Part shown: piece after piece, positions 9,043 to 18,266 of the stretch
Layout of the letters: each line of letters begins with the position of its first letter
How positions within the stretch are numbered: position 1 is the stretch's first letter
Assembly: GCA_001282665.1 (NCBI GenBank)
Contig: LN874944.1
Coordinates: 359,732 to 423,731, forward strand
Length of the DNA stretch: 64,000 nt
Direction: 5' to 3'
Source of the DNA: Clostridiales bacterium mt11
GTDB taxonomy: Bacteria > Bacillota > Clostridia > Tissierellales > Tepidimicrobiaceae
The notes under the pieces: generated by a model
What the model was told of the DNA's origin: nothing
Databases searched by the model: none
The model's input: the letters and a program-made list of their open reading frames with translations, nothing else
Translations under genes and position numbers: made by a program

Positions 9043-9076
9043 TTAGGGTGCTTCTCCGTATAGAGAAGTACCCTAA
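9043..9076 (+). terminator. Terminator-like hairpin of the second TPP riboswitch
   Basis: Stem tagggtgcttctc / gagaagtacccta with the same CGTATA loop as the first copy. Unlike the first, it is followed by ATTTATTATA rather than a run of T, so termination should be less efficient. The thiD ribosome binding site starts about 22 bases later. Confidence 0.75.
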
Positions 9077-9109
9077 TTTATTATATAAAGGAAAAAAGGA
9101 GGAGTTTCA

Positions 9110-9931
9110 ATGAAAAAGGTACTTAGTATTGCTGGATCAGATTGCAGTGGAGGTGCTGGAATACAAGCTGATTTAAAGACATTTTCTGCACATGGAGTGT
9201 TTGGAATGAGTGTGATTGTTTCAGTAGTAGCAGAAAATACAAGCCGTGTTATCGATATACAGGATATTACCCCAGATATGATTGAGAAGCAGATTGATGC
9301 CGTATTTGAAGATATGGAAGTTGATGCCGTTAAAATTGGTATGCTGTCTACACAATCTTGTATGGAAGCAGTAGTAAAAAAATTGGAGCAATATAAACCA
9401 TACAATGTTGTAATTGATCCTGTCATGTATGCAAAAAATGGTTGCCCTCTTATGAATCCTAATTCCATAGACACGTTAATCAAAATTGTACTACCCTATG
9501 CCGACTTACTTACACCCAATATTCCAGAGGCTGAAAAGATATCAAATATTAAGATAAGCAGTACGGAAGATATGAAGACAGCAGCAAAGCTTATTTATGA
9601 TATAGGGTGCAAAAACGTTCTTGTCAAAGGTGGTCATGCTATTGGGGAGGCACTGGATATTCTATATGATGGTAAAGAGTTTTATTATTTTGAAACCCAG
9701 CGTATAAATACAAAAAATACTCATGGGACAGGATGTACTTTCTCTTCGGCTATTGCTTCTAATCTTGCCCTTGGTATGACTATGTCTATTGCTGTAGATA
9801 AGGCTAAGAAATATATTACAACAGCAATTGAGCATTCATTAAATATAGGTAAAGGTAATGGACCAACACATCATTTTTATGATTTATATAAGAATGGTTT
9901 AAATGTTAAGAAAAGTGAAGGGGATTTATAA
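9110..9931 (+). CDS. thiD: Hydroxymethylpyrimidine/phosphomethylpyrimidine kinase
   Basis: 273 residues. ThiD phosphorylates HMP and HMP-P with ATP to supply the pyrimidine half of thiamine. Ribokinase-fold signatures are clear: the N-terminal AGSDCSGGAGIQADLKTF substrate loop, VKIGMLST, DPVMYAKNG, and the C-terminal anion-hole motif HGTGCTFSSAIASNLA with the catalytic Asp position replaced by the family's Cys-containing GTGCTF form. ATG follows AAGGAGGAG. First gene of the operon under the two TPP switches; it overlaps cytX by one base. Confidence 0.95.
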   Translation: MKKVLSIAGSDCSGGAGIQADLKTFSAHGVFGMSVIVSVVAENTSRVIDIQDITPDMIEKQIDAVFEDMEVDAVKIGMLSTQSCMEAVVKKLEQYKPYNVVIDPVMYAKNGCPLMNPNSIDTLIKIVLPYADLLTPNIPEAEKISNIKISSTEDMKTAAKLIYDIGCKNVLVKGGHAIGEALDILYDGKEFYYFETQRINTKNTHGTGCTFSSAIASNLALGMTMSIAVDKAKKYITTAIEHSLNIGKGNGPTHHFYDLYKNGLNVKKSEGDL

Positions 9932-11133
9932 TGAAAGAAGAAAATCAAAGGGTATCTACTTTTAGTCAAATATTATTATGGTTTGGTGCTGCAGTATCAA
10001 TTGCTGAAATTATGACAGGGGCTTTACTTGCTCCTTTGGGATTGATTCAGGGTATTTGGGCAATTATTCTTGGACATGTAATCGGAGGAGCTATTCTTTT
10101 TCCAGCAGGACTCATCGGGGCGAAAAGTGGTCTTTCTTCTGCTGAATCTGTTCATATTTCTTTTGGAAAATATGGTTCATTTGGGTTTTCGTTGGTTAAC
10201 ATATTACAGCTTATTGGTTGGACTGCAATTATGATTATTAACGGAGCAAAGGCACTTGATGGAATTACAATTCATCTTTGGAGCTACCAGAATGAAAAGT
10301 TATGGTGCATAGTTATTGGTTTGCTTATTTGTATTTGGGTGGTAATCAGTATTAAAAGCCTATCAAAATTAAACACTGTGGTAATGTCAGTCTTATTCAT
10401 ATTTACACTTATCCTTGGCTTTACAGTTTTTAAAAATACTGATATAGCAGTTGCCGTAGAAGAAACCATGAGTTTTGGTACAGCAGTTGAACTGAATGTA
10501 GCTATGTGCCTTTCTTGGCTGCCTCTTATTTCTGATTATACAAGAAGGTTGGACAAAAAAATCACAGGTACTTTGTGGAGTGTTATAAGCTATTTTATTA
10601 GTAGTACGATAATGTTTATAATTGGACTTGGTGCGGCAATTTATACTGGGACATCGGATATTACAAGTATACTAATGTCTGCAGGACTTGGTTTGATCGC
10701 TCTAGTAATTGTTCTATTCTCTACGGTTACCACTACATTTCTTGATGTTTATTCAGCAGGAGTAAGTGCAGCCAATTTAAATAAGAAAGTGAATGAAAAG
10801 TTTGCCGCTGTCATTGCATGTGTTATAGGTGTATTACTTGCTATGTTTGTTCCTATCAGTCAATATGAGAATTTTTTATATCTTATTGGTTCTATATTCG
10901 CGCCCTTATTTGCCATCTTGTTTGTAGACTATTTTTTGTTTCATAAAACAGATATAAATCCTAGCCATTCTCATATTGTTAAAAACATGATTTTGTGGGT
11001 CATAGGATTTATAGTTTATCGTTTGCTTATGTCTTATAACTTCATAATTGGAATTACACTACCTGTAATGGGGATGATGAGTGCTGTATGTTTTACTATA
11101 AATAAAAGAAAGGTTGGAAATGCTAATGAATAA
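9931..11133 (+). CDS. cytX: CytX-type hydroxymethylpyrimidine transporter (NCS1 family)
   Basis: The 400-residue protein has about eleven or twelve hydrophobic helices and the NCS1 architecture, beginning with FGAAVSIAEIMTGALLAPLG and containing the SWLPLISDYTRR motif typical of cytosine/purine/thiamine-precursor permeases. Its position between thiD and thiM behind TPP riboswitches is the known context of CytX, the proposed HMP importer. It would feed HMP to ThiD. Start and thiD stop share one base (TAATG). Confidence 0.88.
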   Translation: MKEENQRVSTFSQILLWFGAAVSIAEIMTGALLAPLGLIQGIWAIILGHVIGGAILFPAGLIGAKSGLSSAESVHISFGKYGSFGFSLVNILQLIGWTAIMIINGAKALDGITIHLWSYQNEKLWCIVIGLLICIWVVISIKSLSKLNTVVMSVLFIFTLILGFTVFKNTDIAVAVEETMSFGTAVELNVAMCLSWLPLISDYTRRLDKKITGTLWSVISYFISSTIMFIIGLGAAIYTGTSDITSILMSAGLGLIALVIVLFSTVTTTFLDVYSAGVSAANLNKKVNEKFAAVIACVIGVLLAMFVPISQYENFLYLIGSIFAPLFAILFVDYFLFHKTDINPSHSHIVKNMILWVIGFIVYRLLMSYNFIIGITLPVMGMMSAVCFTINKRKVGNANE

Positions 11134-11950
11134 TTTAATTAATGCTTGTACGGACTTACTTTGTGAAGTTAGAGAAAAATCTCCATTAATTCATAACATT
11201 ACTAATTATGTAACGGTAAATGATTGTGCAAATGCAATTCTAGCAATTGGGGCGTCTCCTATTATGGCAGATGATGCTAAAGAAGTAGAAGAAATTGTTT
11301 CAATATCCTCTGCCCTTGTGATTAATATAGGGACCTTAAACCAACGGACTATTACTTCTATGATTATGGCAGGGAAAAGAGCTAATGAGCTTAATATCCC
11401 TGTAATTCTAGATCCTGTTGGTGCAGGTGCTTCCATACTACGAAATAAAACAATACAGGAAATTCTCTCACAGGTAAAAATAAATGTAATTTGCGGGAAT
11501 TTATCAGAGGTTTCCTTTTTAGCAGGATTAAAGGTTTCTACAAAGGGAGTTGATACTGCAAAAGTAGATGAAAAAAATGATGCAGTGGTTATTGCCAAAT
11601 TAGTAGCTAATAAATACTCTTGTGTTGTAGGAATTACAGGAAAGGTAGATATTATATCAGATGGGATTAGAGTTGCCAAAATAGCCAATGGTCATAAACT
11701 TCTATCTAGAGTAACTGGCACAGGCTGTATGACTTCTGCACTTATAGGTAGTTTCTGTAGTGTAACAAATGATTATTATATGGCTACAGTTATAGGAATT
11801 GCTACAATGGGAATTTCCGGTGAGATTGCATTTGAAAAAACAGGAATAATAGGAACAGGTAGCTTCCACATTAGTATTATTGATGCTTTATCGAATATGA
11901 ATAGCACATGTTTTTTAGAAAGGGCGAAAATAGATGAAACCAAAAATTGA
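11120..11950 (+). CDS. thiM: Hydroxyethylthiazole kinase
   Basis: About 276 residues. ThiM phosphorylates hydroxyethylthiazole for salvage. Family motifs: [52 protein letters not shown] and the phosphate-binding [16 protein letters not shown] 11120 is preferred because AAAGG ends seven bases upstream; a TTG six bases earlier and an ATG six bases later are in the same frame. The start overlaps the end of cytX, and the end overlaps thiE by 17 bases. Confidence 0.93.
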   Translation: MLMNNLINACTDLLCEVREKSPLIHNITNYVTVNDCANAILAIGASPIMADDAKEVEEIVSISSALVINIGTLNQRTITSMIMAGKRANELNIPVILDPVGAGASILRNKTIQEILSQVKINVICGNLSEVSFLAGLKVSTKGVDTAKVDEKNDAVVIAKLVANKYSCVVGITGKVDIISDGIRVAKIANGHKLLSRVTGTGCMTSALIGSFCSVTNDYYMATVIGIATMGISGEIAFEKTGIIGTGSFHISIIDALSNMNSTCFLERAKIDETKN

Positions 11951-12557
11951 TTATACACTTTATCTTGTAACAGATAGAGAAATTATGAGTACAGAAAAAC
12001 TGGAAACTGCTGTGGAACAAGCTATCTTAGGTGGTTGTACGGTAGTACAATTAAGAGAAAAGAATTGTTCATCTCTGGAATTCTTTGAAATAGCTATAAA
12101 GATAAAGGAGATTACAGATAGATACAATATTCCTTTAATTATTAATGACCGAATTGATATAGCACTAGCAGTTGATGCTACAGGTGTACACATTGGTCAG
12201 AGTGATATACCAGCAAAAATTGCAAGGAAACTGATAGGGGATAATAAAATCCTTGGTGTGTCTGCATCTAATTTTGAAGAAGCAATAATGGCTTATAAAG
12301 ACGATGCAGATTATCTTGGAGTTGGAGCAATGTTTAGTACAGGCACGAAAACAGATGCAAGATTTACATCTATTGATGAACTTATAAAGATAAGGGAAAA
12401 TATCCCCCTTCCTATTGTGGTAATCGGAGGAATTAATAAGACTACAATACCAAAATTTCAAGGTATAGATATCAATGGGCTTGCAGTTGTATCAGCTATT
12501 ATTTCACAGCCAGATATAAGAGCAGCAGTACAGAATCTAAAAAGCATATTTAAGTAA
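11934..12557 (+). CDS. thiE: Thiamine-phosphate synthase
   Basis: The 207-residue TIM barrel joins HMP-PP and thiazole phosphate into thiamine phosphate. Motifs are typical: [62 protein letters not shown] and PIVVIGGIN. It is the last gene of the set. No thiC, thiG, thiS, thiF or thiH is present, so the operon is for salvage of imported or recycled precursors rather than for synthesis from scratch. Confidence 0.95.
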   Translation: MKPKIDYTLYLVTDREIMSTEKLETAVEQAILGGCTVVQLREKNCSSLEFFEIAIKIKEITDRYNIPLIINDRIDIALAVDATGVHIGQSDIPAKIARKLIGDNKILGVSASNFEEAIMAYKDDADYLGVGAMFSTGTKTDARFTSIDELIKIRENIPLPIVVIGGINKTTIPKFQGIDINGLAVVSAIISQPDIRAAVQNLKSIFK

Positions 12558-12834
12558 AAAATATTGATGAATGATTTGAGAGTTATGGTAATTTTAGACT
12601 GAATATCTTATAAGAAAGACTGTGTTTTAAATAGACATTGTTCATAAATATATTTACGTAGGACATTTGCTAACGTAACAGTAATAAAGGGTTCATTTAC
12701 TTATGGTATATCATGTTGTCATTTTTGGAACACAACTCAACACAACATCCGTAGCCAACACATTTATTGATGATCAATATTTGGTTTTATAATTAATTAG
12801 ATGACAATTTTGTTAGATATAATGTAAATTTGAA
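12558..12834. other. Gap after the thiamine operon with no gene seen
   Basis: No start with ribosome binding site and no recognisable protein fragment in any frame. The gap ends with the terminator at 12835; the remaining sequence up to 13087 is very AT-rich leader of the glycolipid operon. Confidence 0.5.
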
Positions 12835-12869
12835 AGAGAAATCAATTTAAAGATTTCTCTTATTTTTTT
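12835..12869 (+). terminator. Intrinsic terminator
   Basis: Perfect 9-bp stem agagaaatc / gatttctct (12835-12843 and 12852-12860), 8-base loop, then TATTTTTTTA. Lies 280 bases after thiE and probably ends that operon's transcription. Confidence 0.75.
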
Positions 12870-13087
12870 AATATATATATGAACGTAATAAACATAGTTT
12901 AAATTTTTTTCTAATAAAAATTAATAATTTCTTAAGAAACTATTAAGATAAAAAAAGATTGAAGTTTTATAATGAGGTTATAAATAAAAAATGAAATTAT
13001 AAAGCAGTAATTTTTTTTTATATTTCGTTGTAAGTAATGGAGTTGATTTTAAGATACTAATATTAAATTGGCAAAGGAAGATGATTT

Positions 13088-14221
13088 ATGAAAAAGGTAT
13101 TGATATTTACAGCTTCCATAGGTGGAGGACATAATGAAGTTGCTTCATGTTTAGAGAAACAGTTTGTTAAACATGGTTTTATAGTAAAAAAGTTTGATGC
13201 ACTATCAGAATCAAATAAGAGTTTAGATATTTTGGTTTCATATTCATATAAAATTTTAATTGATAAATTTCCTAAGATATATGGAGATCTATACAATATT
13301 AGCAATAAAGAGAAGACTAATAAATTAATTACTAGACTATTTTTAAAAGTTTGTAAGAATAATATTTATAATATAATTTTTAAAGAGAAACCTGATTTAA
13401 TCATTTCAACTCATTGTTTTGCAGTAGGTGTAATAGGATATTTGAAGAAGAAGGGTCTAATAGATATACCTTTTATTTCTGTAGTGACAGACTATGAGGC
13501 TCATCAAACTTATGTAAATAAAAATGTAGATGCTTATATTGTTGGAAATGATCATATAGCTCAAACATTGGAAGGACAAGCTATACCCAAAGATAAAATA
13601 TTTCAATATGGAATACCTATCAAAACTGAATTTTTAAATAGCCAAAAGACAATTCCAATCAAGAAAAAGCCATTTCAAATTTTACTTATGGCAGGAAGTT
13701 TAGGGCATAAAGATATGGCAAAGGTATTGAAATCTATCGTCGATATGAAAGGCAACTATCAGATTTCAGTAGTTTGTGGAAAGAATGAAGAATTGAGGGA
13801 AAATATACAGAATGAGTATTGTGATTTAATAAGGGATAACAAAATTTTACTTTATGGTTTTACAAATAATATGCCAAATATTATGGAAAACTCAGATATA
13901 ATTATAACAAAACCGGGAGGATTAACTGTTTCAGAAGCAATAGCAAAGAGATTACCTATGATTATACCTTATTATATACCAGGTCATGAGAAGCAAAATT
14001 TAGATTTTCTGACTGAAAACGGGTTGGCTATTTATGTAGATAAAATAAATAGGATTAAAGATTTAATAGAATTTGTAATGGAGAATCCTGAAGAACTAAA
14101 ATATATTAAGAAAAACATGGATAGTATGTTCAATAGATTTTGTCCTGATAATATTGTTTATCTTGGTGAGAATTTAATAGAACAATATAATTATGAAATG
14201 GCTGTTGGAAATGGATTCTAA
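13088..14221 (+). CDS. MGDG synthase/UgtP-like glycosyltransferase, first copy
   Basis: 377 residues, two Rossmann domains of the GT28/MGDG-synthase family. N-terminal FTASIGGGHNEVASCLE is the acceptor-binding glycine-rich loop; the middle has ISTHCFAVGVIGYL and FISVVTDYEAH; the C-terminal nucleotide-sugar site has LLMAGSLGH, YGFTNNMPNIMENSDIIITK and KPGGLTVSEAIAKRLP. Relatives transfer sugars from UDP-sugar to diacylglycerol at the inner membrane face. First of four tightly packed genes. The actual sugar and acceptor are not visible. Confidence 0.82.
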   Translation: MKKVLIFTASIGGGHNEVASCLEKQFVKHGFIVKKFDALSESNKSLDILVSYSYKILIDKFPKIYGDLYNISNKEKTNKLITRLFLKVCKNNIYNIIFKEKPDLIISTHCFAVGVIGYLKKKGLIDIPFISVVTDYEAHQTYVNKNVDAYIVGNDHIAQTLEGQAIPKDKIFQYGIPIKTEFLNSQKTIPIKKKPFQILLMAGSLGHKDMAKVLKSIVDMKGNYQISVVCGKNEELRENIQNEYCDLIRDNKILLYGFTNNMPNIMENSDIIITKPGGLTVSEAIAKRLPMIIPYYIPGHEKQNLDFLTENGLAIYVDKINRIKDLIEFVMENPEELKYIKKNMDSMFNRFCPDNIVYLGENLIEQYNYEMAVGNGF

Positions 14222-15317
14222 AATAGATATATTGATTTTAACAGCTGGTTTTGGTACAGGACATTTGTCTGCATCTTTAGGGATTAAAGAACATATACAA
14301 AGAACAAATGCATCAATAAATATAGAAATCATAGATATTTTTCAGGTATTAGTACCTAGGCTGTCAAAGATAATGTACAAAGGCTATAATATTTTAGTTA
14401 GGAAAAACCCAAGATTGTATAATTATTTTCATTATAAGGATAATGAAAAATCAGGATCTAACAGTATTGTTTCTAATAGGTATATTTTGTCTATGTTGAA
14501 TAATTATATTTTAGATATTGATCCCAAGCTTATTATTTCAACATTTCCAGTAGTATCACAATATATTTCTAAAATAAAGAGGATATATGGACTTTCAATT
14601 CCTTTTATCACTTGTATTACGGATGTAGTCAGTGGTTGGGAATGGATAAGTTTAGATTGTTCTAAATACTTTGTTGCTACAGAAGACGTGAAAAATCGTA
14701 TGCTGAATATGGGTATAGGTGAGGAAAATATTGTTGTAACAGGTATTCCAATCAGAGAAGAATTTTTGAAAGGCTCAAAAGATCTATCTAATTTCTCACT
14801 GTCAAAAGAAGATGTGATTTTAATGATCATGGGAGGGGGTATGGGATTGATACCAGAGGAAAAAGAACTATATCAGTGGTTAAATAGTTTAGGTAATCTC
14901 AAAACTCTAGTGTTAACAGGAAGGAACAGTCATTTATTTAATTCTATTTCGGAGTGGAGGTTGGAAAACATTGTACCTCTTAAATATACTAATGAAGTGG
15001 CTCAAATCATGTTACAATCAGATTTATTAATAACTAAGGCAGGAGGAATTACAGTATTTGAAGCTATTGCTTCGGATTTACCTCTCATTATATATAAGTC
15101 AGAACTAGGACAAGAACTGGAAAATGTGCAGTTTATTTTAGAAAAATCAATAGGTGAAATTGCAGCTAATATGGATGATTTGCAGGGTATTATTACAGAA
15201 TTCCTTAATAATAGAGACAAAATTGTTGAGTATAAATACAGAATGGAAGAGCTTAAAAGTCATATAGATATGAAAAGCTTAGCTGAAGAATCTATTAAAT
15301 TAATGAAGAATTTTTAG
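14211..15317 (+). CDS. MGDG synthase/UgtP-like glycosyltransferase, second copy
   Basis: About 368 residues, a diverged paralogue of the preceding gene with the same layout: ILTAGFGTGHLSASLGI at the N-terminus, STFPVVSQYISKI, TCITDVVSGWEW, and a donor-site block TKAGGITVFEAIASDLP. ATG 14211 aligns its N-terminus with the sibling; another ATG lies at 14193, and neither has a strong ribosome binding site, which fits coupling to the upstream gene (11-base overlap). Two related transferases in series suggest that two sugars are added, or two different lipids are made (inference). Confidence 0.8.
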   Translation: MDSKIDILILTAGFGTGHLSASLGIKEHIQRTNASINIEIIDIFQVLVPRLSKIMYKGYNILVRKNPRLYNYFHYKDNEKSGSNSIVSNRYILSMLNNYILDIDPKLIISTFPVVSQYISKIKRIYGLSIPFITCITDVVSGWEWISLDCSKYFVATEDVKNRMLNMGIGEENIVVTGIPIREEFLKGSKDLSNFSLSKEDVILMIMGGGMGLIPEEKELYQWLNSLGNLKTLVLTGRNSHLFNSISEWRLENIVPLKYTNEVAQIMLQSDLLITKAGGITVFEAIASDLPLIIYKSELGQELENVQFILEKSIGEIAANMDDLQGIITEFLNNRDKIVEYKYRMEELKSHIDMKSLAEESIKLMKNF

Positions 15318-15331
15318 TAGGGGATGGTTTG

Positions 15332-16060
15332 GTGAAAATTTATGAAATATTGGTATTATTAGTTTTTATAGTATTTTTGTACGATTTCTTGCCTAGCTTT
15401 TGGTATAGATATTGTTCATCTTCTATAAAGAGAAAGTTTAATAATGAGGGTGGTATTTTTCTAACATTTGATGATGGTCCCAATCCCAACTATACATTAG
15501 AAGTATTGGAATTGCTTAAAAAATATGATGTTAAAGCGACATTTTTTGTAGTAGCAGAAAAGGCAGAAAAATACAAAGATATAGTTGACAGAATAGCGGA
15601 AGAAGGACATATATTAGCTATACATTCATATAGTCATAAAAGTGCATGGCTATCTACTCCATGGCAAACGAATAGAGATCTTAAAAATTCTGTTTTAGTT
15701 CTTGAAAAGCTAGGTCATGAGGTAAAATATTTCAGACCACCATGGGGTGTATTCAATCTATTTACTCAATATTATTCCAAGAAGAATGGCTTACAGACTA
15801 TATTTTGGTCCATAATCACTAGAGATTGGGATCCCAATGCTACAGTAGATAGCACAGTTCATAGGATTCTTGAAAGTGTACACCAAGGAAGTATAATAGT
15901 TCTACATGATAGCAATCATAAATTTGATGAGGACAATGGTGCTCCAAAACATACAATAGAAGCTTTGAAGATTATTTTACCAACTTTGAAAGAAAGAGGG
16001 TTTTGTTTTAAAACCATAGAAGAAGGTATGGAAATGGAGAAAGCAGGTACAAATATATGA
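15332..16060 (+). CDS. Membrane-anchored polysaccharide deacetylase (NodB domain)
   Basis: About 242 residues from GTG 15332 (a TTG lies three bases earlier; GGGG is just upstream). One N-terminal transmembrane helix (about residues 4-22) is followed by a complete NodB domain: TFDDGPNP with the catalytic and metal Asp, HSYSHKS with the metal His pair, RPPWG, and LHDS with the second catalytic His. It removes N-acetyl (or O-acetyl) groups from sugars outside the membrane. It lies between two glycolipid-type glycosyltransferases and a flippase-like gene, so the substrate may be a glycolipid rather than peptidoglycan. Confidence 0.85.
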   Translation: MKIYEILVLLVFIVFLYDFLPSFWYRYCSSSIKRKFNNEGGIFLTFDDGPNPNYTLEVLELLKKYDVKATFFVVAEKAEKYKDIVDRIAEEGHILAIHSYSHKSAWLSTPWQTNRDLKNSVLVLEKLGHEVKYFRPPWGVFNLFTQYYSKKNGLQTIFWSIITRDWDPNATVDSTVHRILESVHQGSIIVLHDSNHKFDEDNGAPKHTIEALKIILPTLKERGFCFKTIEEGMEMEKAGTNI

Positions 16061-17064
16061 AAAAGATAGTAAATTATATTGTATTGATAGGCTTAATAGT
16101 ATTGACAATATGCCTACTAGTTCATAACAATGATCTTTCTAAATTTCCGCAACTAATAGCAGGTACAAATAAATTCTTTCTAGTATTAGCCTTTTTGTCT
16201 ATGGTATTGTTTTGGTTATCTGATGCTTATATAATTCATAAGATGAAAAAGACTTTGAATATTGAGAGCCATTTTAATTCGTCTATAAAACTTGCTATGA
16301 TTGGGCAATACTATAGTGCTATTACACCATTTGCTACTGGTGGACAACCTGCACAAATATATTGCTTGGTAAATGAAGGGGTTCAAGTGGGGGCTGCTTC
16401 TTCATTGATGATAACTAAACTTTTAATATACCAAATTGTAGTCACATTTTATTCAATATTTATGTTTAGTATTAAATTTAACTTTTTATTAAAAAGAGCA
16501 AAGCTTTCTTTTCCATTTGTAGTGTTAGGATGCTTATCTAATTTCATTATAGTTCTACTAATATTAGGGCTTTTTTATAATGAGAAACTGATTAGAAAAA
16601 TATTTTCTAAACTATTTATACTTGGTAATAAACTGAATCTTATAAAAGATATTGAGAAATCAGAAGACAAATTGAATATGCATCTTTTAGATTATAAGAT
16701 TAGTGTAAATAATTTAAAAAAAGATAAGATAACTACTTTAGTGCTCATTATAGCTACTTTTGTTCAGTTGACATTTTATTTTTCAATAACTTATTTTGTA
16801 TATTTATCACTTGGGCTTACTAAAATCCGTTATTTAGATATTATTGCAATCCAATCATTGCATTATATGGCAGTTTCTCTTATGCCTACACCTGGTACTG
16901 TAGGTGCTGCTGAAGGTGGATTTTATGTATTGTACAATAGTATTTTTCCTAAGAATATTTTAACTTTTGCAATGGTACTTTGGAGATTTATAGATTATTA
17001 TTTTGGAATCTTAGTTGGTGGACTTGTGGCATTATTTGACTTCATGAGTCGAAAGAAAAACTAG
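16057..17064 (+). CDS. Lysylphosphatidylglycerol synthase TM/UPF0104-type flippase-like membrane protein
   Basis: 335 residues with about eight transmembrane helices and the conserved ATGGQPAQIYCL segment of this family, plus PTPGTVGAAEGGF near the C-terminus. Related domains form the flippase half of MprF, and archaeal AglD-like proteins. There is no synthase domain. The ATG overlaps the deacetylase stop by four bases (ATGA). It could move the lipid made by the two glycosyltransferases to the outer leaflet (inference from context). Confidence 0.82.
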   Translation: MKKIVNYIVLIGLIVLTICLLVHNNDLSKFPQLIAGTNKFFLVLAFLSMVLFWLSDAYIIHKMKKTLNIESHFNSSIKLAMIGQYYSAITPFATGGQPAQIYCLVNEGVQVGAASSLMITKLLIYQIVVTFYSIFMFSIKFNFLLKRAKLSFPFVVLGCLSNFIIVLLILGLFYNEKLIRKIFSKLFILGNKLNLIKDIEKSEDKLNMHLLDYKISVNNLKKDKITTLVLIIATFVQLTFYFSITYFVYLSLGLTKIRYLDIIAIQSLHYMAVSLMPTPGTVGAAEGGFYVLYNSIFPKNILTFAMVLWRFIDYYFGILVGGLVALFDFMSRKKN

Positions 17065-17225
17065 AGAACGTTAAAATTTTAAGTAGCAGAGTTGATTTTG
17101 GGGGTCGCTTTTTCAATGCAGGTTGAAGGTAAAAAAGTACTAGGCTATCCTTTAAAATAGTCCAGTACAGATTCCTCTTATTAGCTTGCAGTAGATATTT
17201 ACTTGATGGCAATACAAAAAAGTGC

Positions 17226-17729
17226 TTATTTTGTGGAGTACCAATTTAATAGATCTTGATAATTTCCACAATAATGAAAAAGATTGCCAGCTTTATTTGT
17301 ACCAATAACCGTTAATCCTAATTTATTTAGAATTCCGTTAGATTTATGATTGAACTTGTGTGCATATGCTTCAACAAAAATAACATTTAAATGAAGATTT
17401 GAAATAACATATCCATACAAATCTCTAAAGATATTGTTTGTACCCTGATAACTAGGAATTATTTGAATTTCTTCCATGACAAATGTATCAGCATTTGTGT
17501 AATATTGAAAAAAGCCTATAACATTATCACTATCAGTTTCTATTATAAGGATGATATGATGATTTGATTTTTTAAATCCCTCACTAACCGCTTTATACCA
17601 CGTCGTATAATCATCTTCTCTTGTATTTCCTATTGGGGCAATTTTTGACATATTGTCATCAAGTATTGTAAAAAGTTTATTGGAATATTTCTCGAACTTA
17701 CATTTTGGAAGATAAGAAAATTTAATCAA
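17226..17729 (-). CDS. GNAT-like N-acetyltransferase
   Basis: 167 residues on the minus strand starting at TTG 17729, ten bases after GGAGG. The central segment (VIGFFQYY, then MEEIQIIPSYQGT and a helix) and the C-terminal HKFNHKSNGILNKLGL fit the GNAT fold, where the strand-loop binds the acetyl-CoA pyrophosphate; the usual R/Q-x-x-G-x-G/A is replaced by YQGTNN, so binding may be weakened. It stands alone, convergent to the glycolipid operon. A 22-base perfect palindrome lies 39 bases upstream. Confidence 0.6.
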   Translation of the reverse strand: MIKFSYLPKCKFEKYSNKLFTILDDNMSKIAPIGNTREDDYTTWYKAVSEGFKKSNHHIILIIETDSDNVIGFFQYYTNADTFVMEEIQIIPSYQGTNNIFRDLYGYVISNLHLNVIFVEAYAHKFNHKSNGILNKLGLTVIGTNKAGNLFHYCGNYQDLLNWYSTK

Positions 17730-17767
17730 AACAATACCTCCAGTACGAAATATAAATAATCCTAATC

Positions 17768-17789
17768 AGTTTTCAGATATCTGAAAACT
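17768..17789. repeat. 22-base perfect palindrome upstream of a GNAT gene
   Basis: AGTTTTCAGATATCTGAAAACT reads the same on both strands with no loop. It is 39 bases before the minus-strand TTG start, where an operator would lie, and is not followed by a T run on either strand, so it is more like a protein-binding site than a terminator. Confidence 0.5.
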
Positions 17790-17976
17790 CTAAATTTATT
17801 AAAGCTATATGTATATAACTAACCTAAACGCAGTAGATGTATATGCTGCTAAAGAGCATATTGTACCATGCAAAAAGCAACAGGTCAACGAAGTGAAAAG
17901 AACACGCAAGAATGATCACCTTGTCTGTAGGGGTTATAGCATCGTTGGTATACTAAGATGTCGTCTATGTCTATAA

Positions 17977-18219
17977 TCAAGAAGTTTTTATTACGGGGAT
18001 ACAGAGATAATTAAAATTGGGGAATTAGTAATTCCAAATACTGAATTTACACTAGATTTAAAAAAAGCGGAAAATCTTTTCATAAAATCATCAAACATGA
18101 CGCGAATTAAATTATTTGTTATCATGGAAGTATATTTATGTCTTAAGTCAGTTACCTATGAAGATATTTTACCACCAAGGAAGGGGTATCTTTTTTATAT
18201 TTTCAAGGTAGATATATAA
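17977..18219 (+). pseudogene. Open fragment of an unrecognised gene
   Basis: A stop-free frame of 80 codons (stop at 18217-18219) without a usable start. It reads like a real protein (YYGDTEIIKIGELVIPN, then VTYEDILPPRKGY) and shares the pattern E-x-ILPPR with a fragment near 3.85 kb. The rest of the gap 17790-17976 shows nothing. Family not recognised; probably a truncated gene. Confidence 0.35.
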
Positions 18220-18266
18220 ACTGTTATGAAACTAAATAAAAATAGTAAAAGTAAGGAGAATCGAGT

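Noticed and set aside
11206..11688. Long minus-strand frame inside thiM
   Set aside because: Fully contained in a clear thiM gene; shadow frame.
17137..17166. Inverted repeat gtactaggctat / atagtccagtac after the glycolipid operon
   Set aside because: It may be a terminator or remnant, but there is no T run and pairing is imperfect; too weak to list as a feature.
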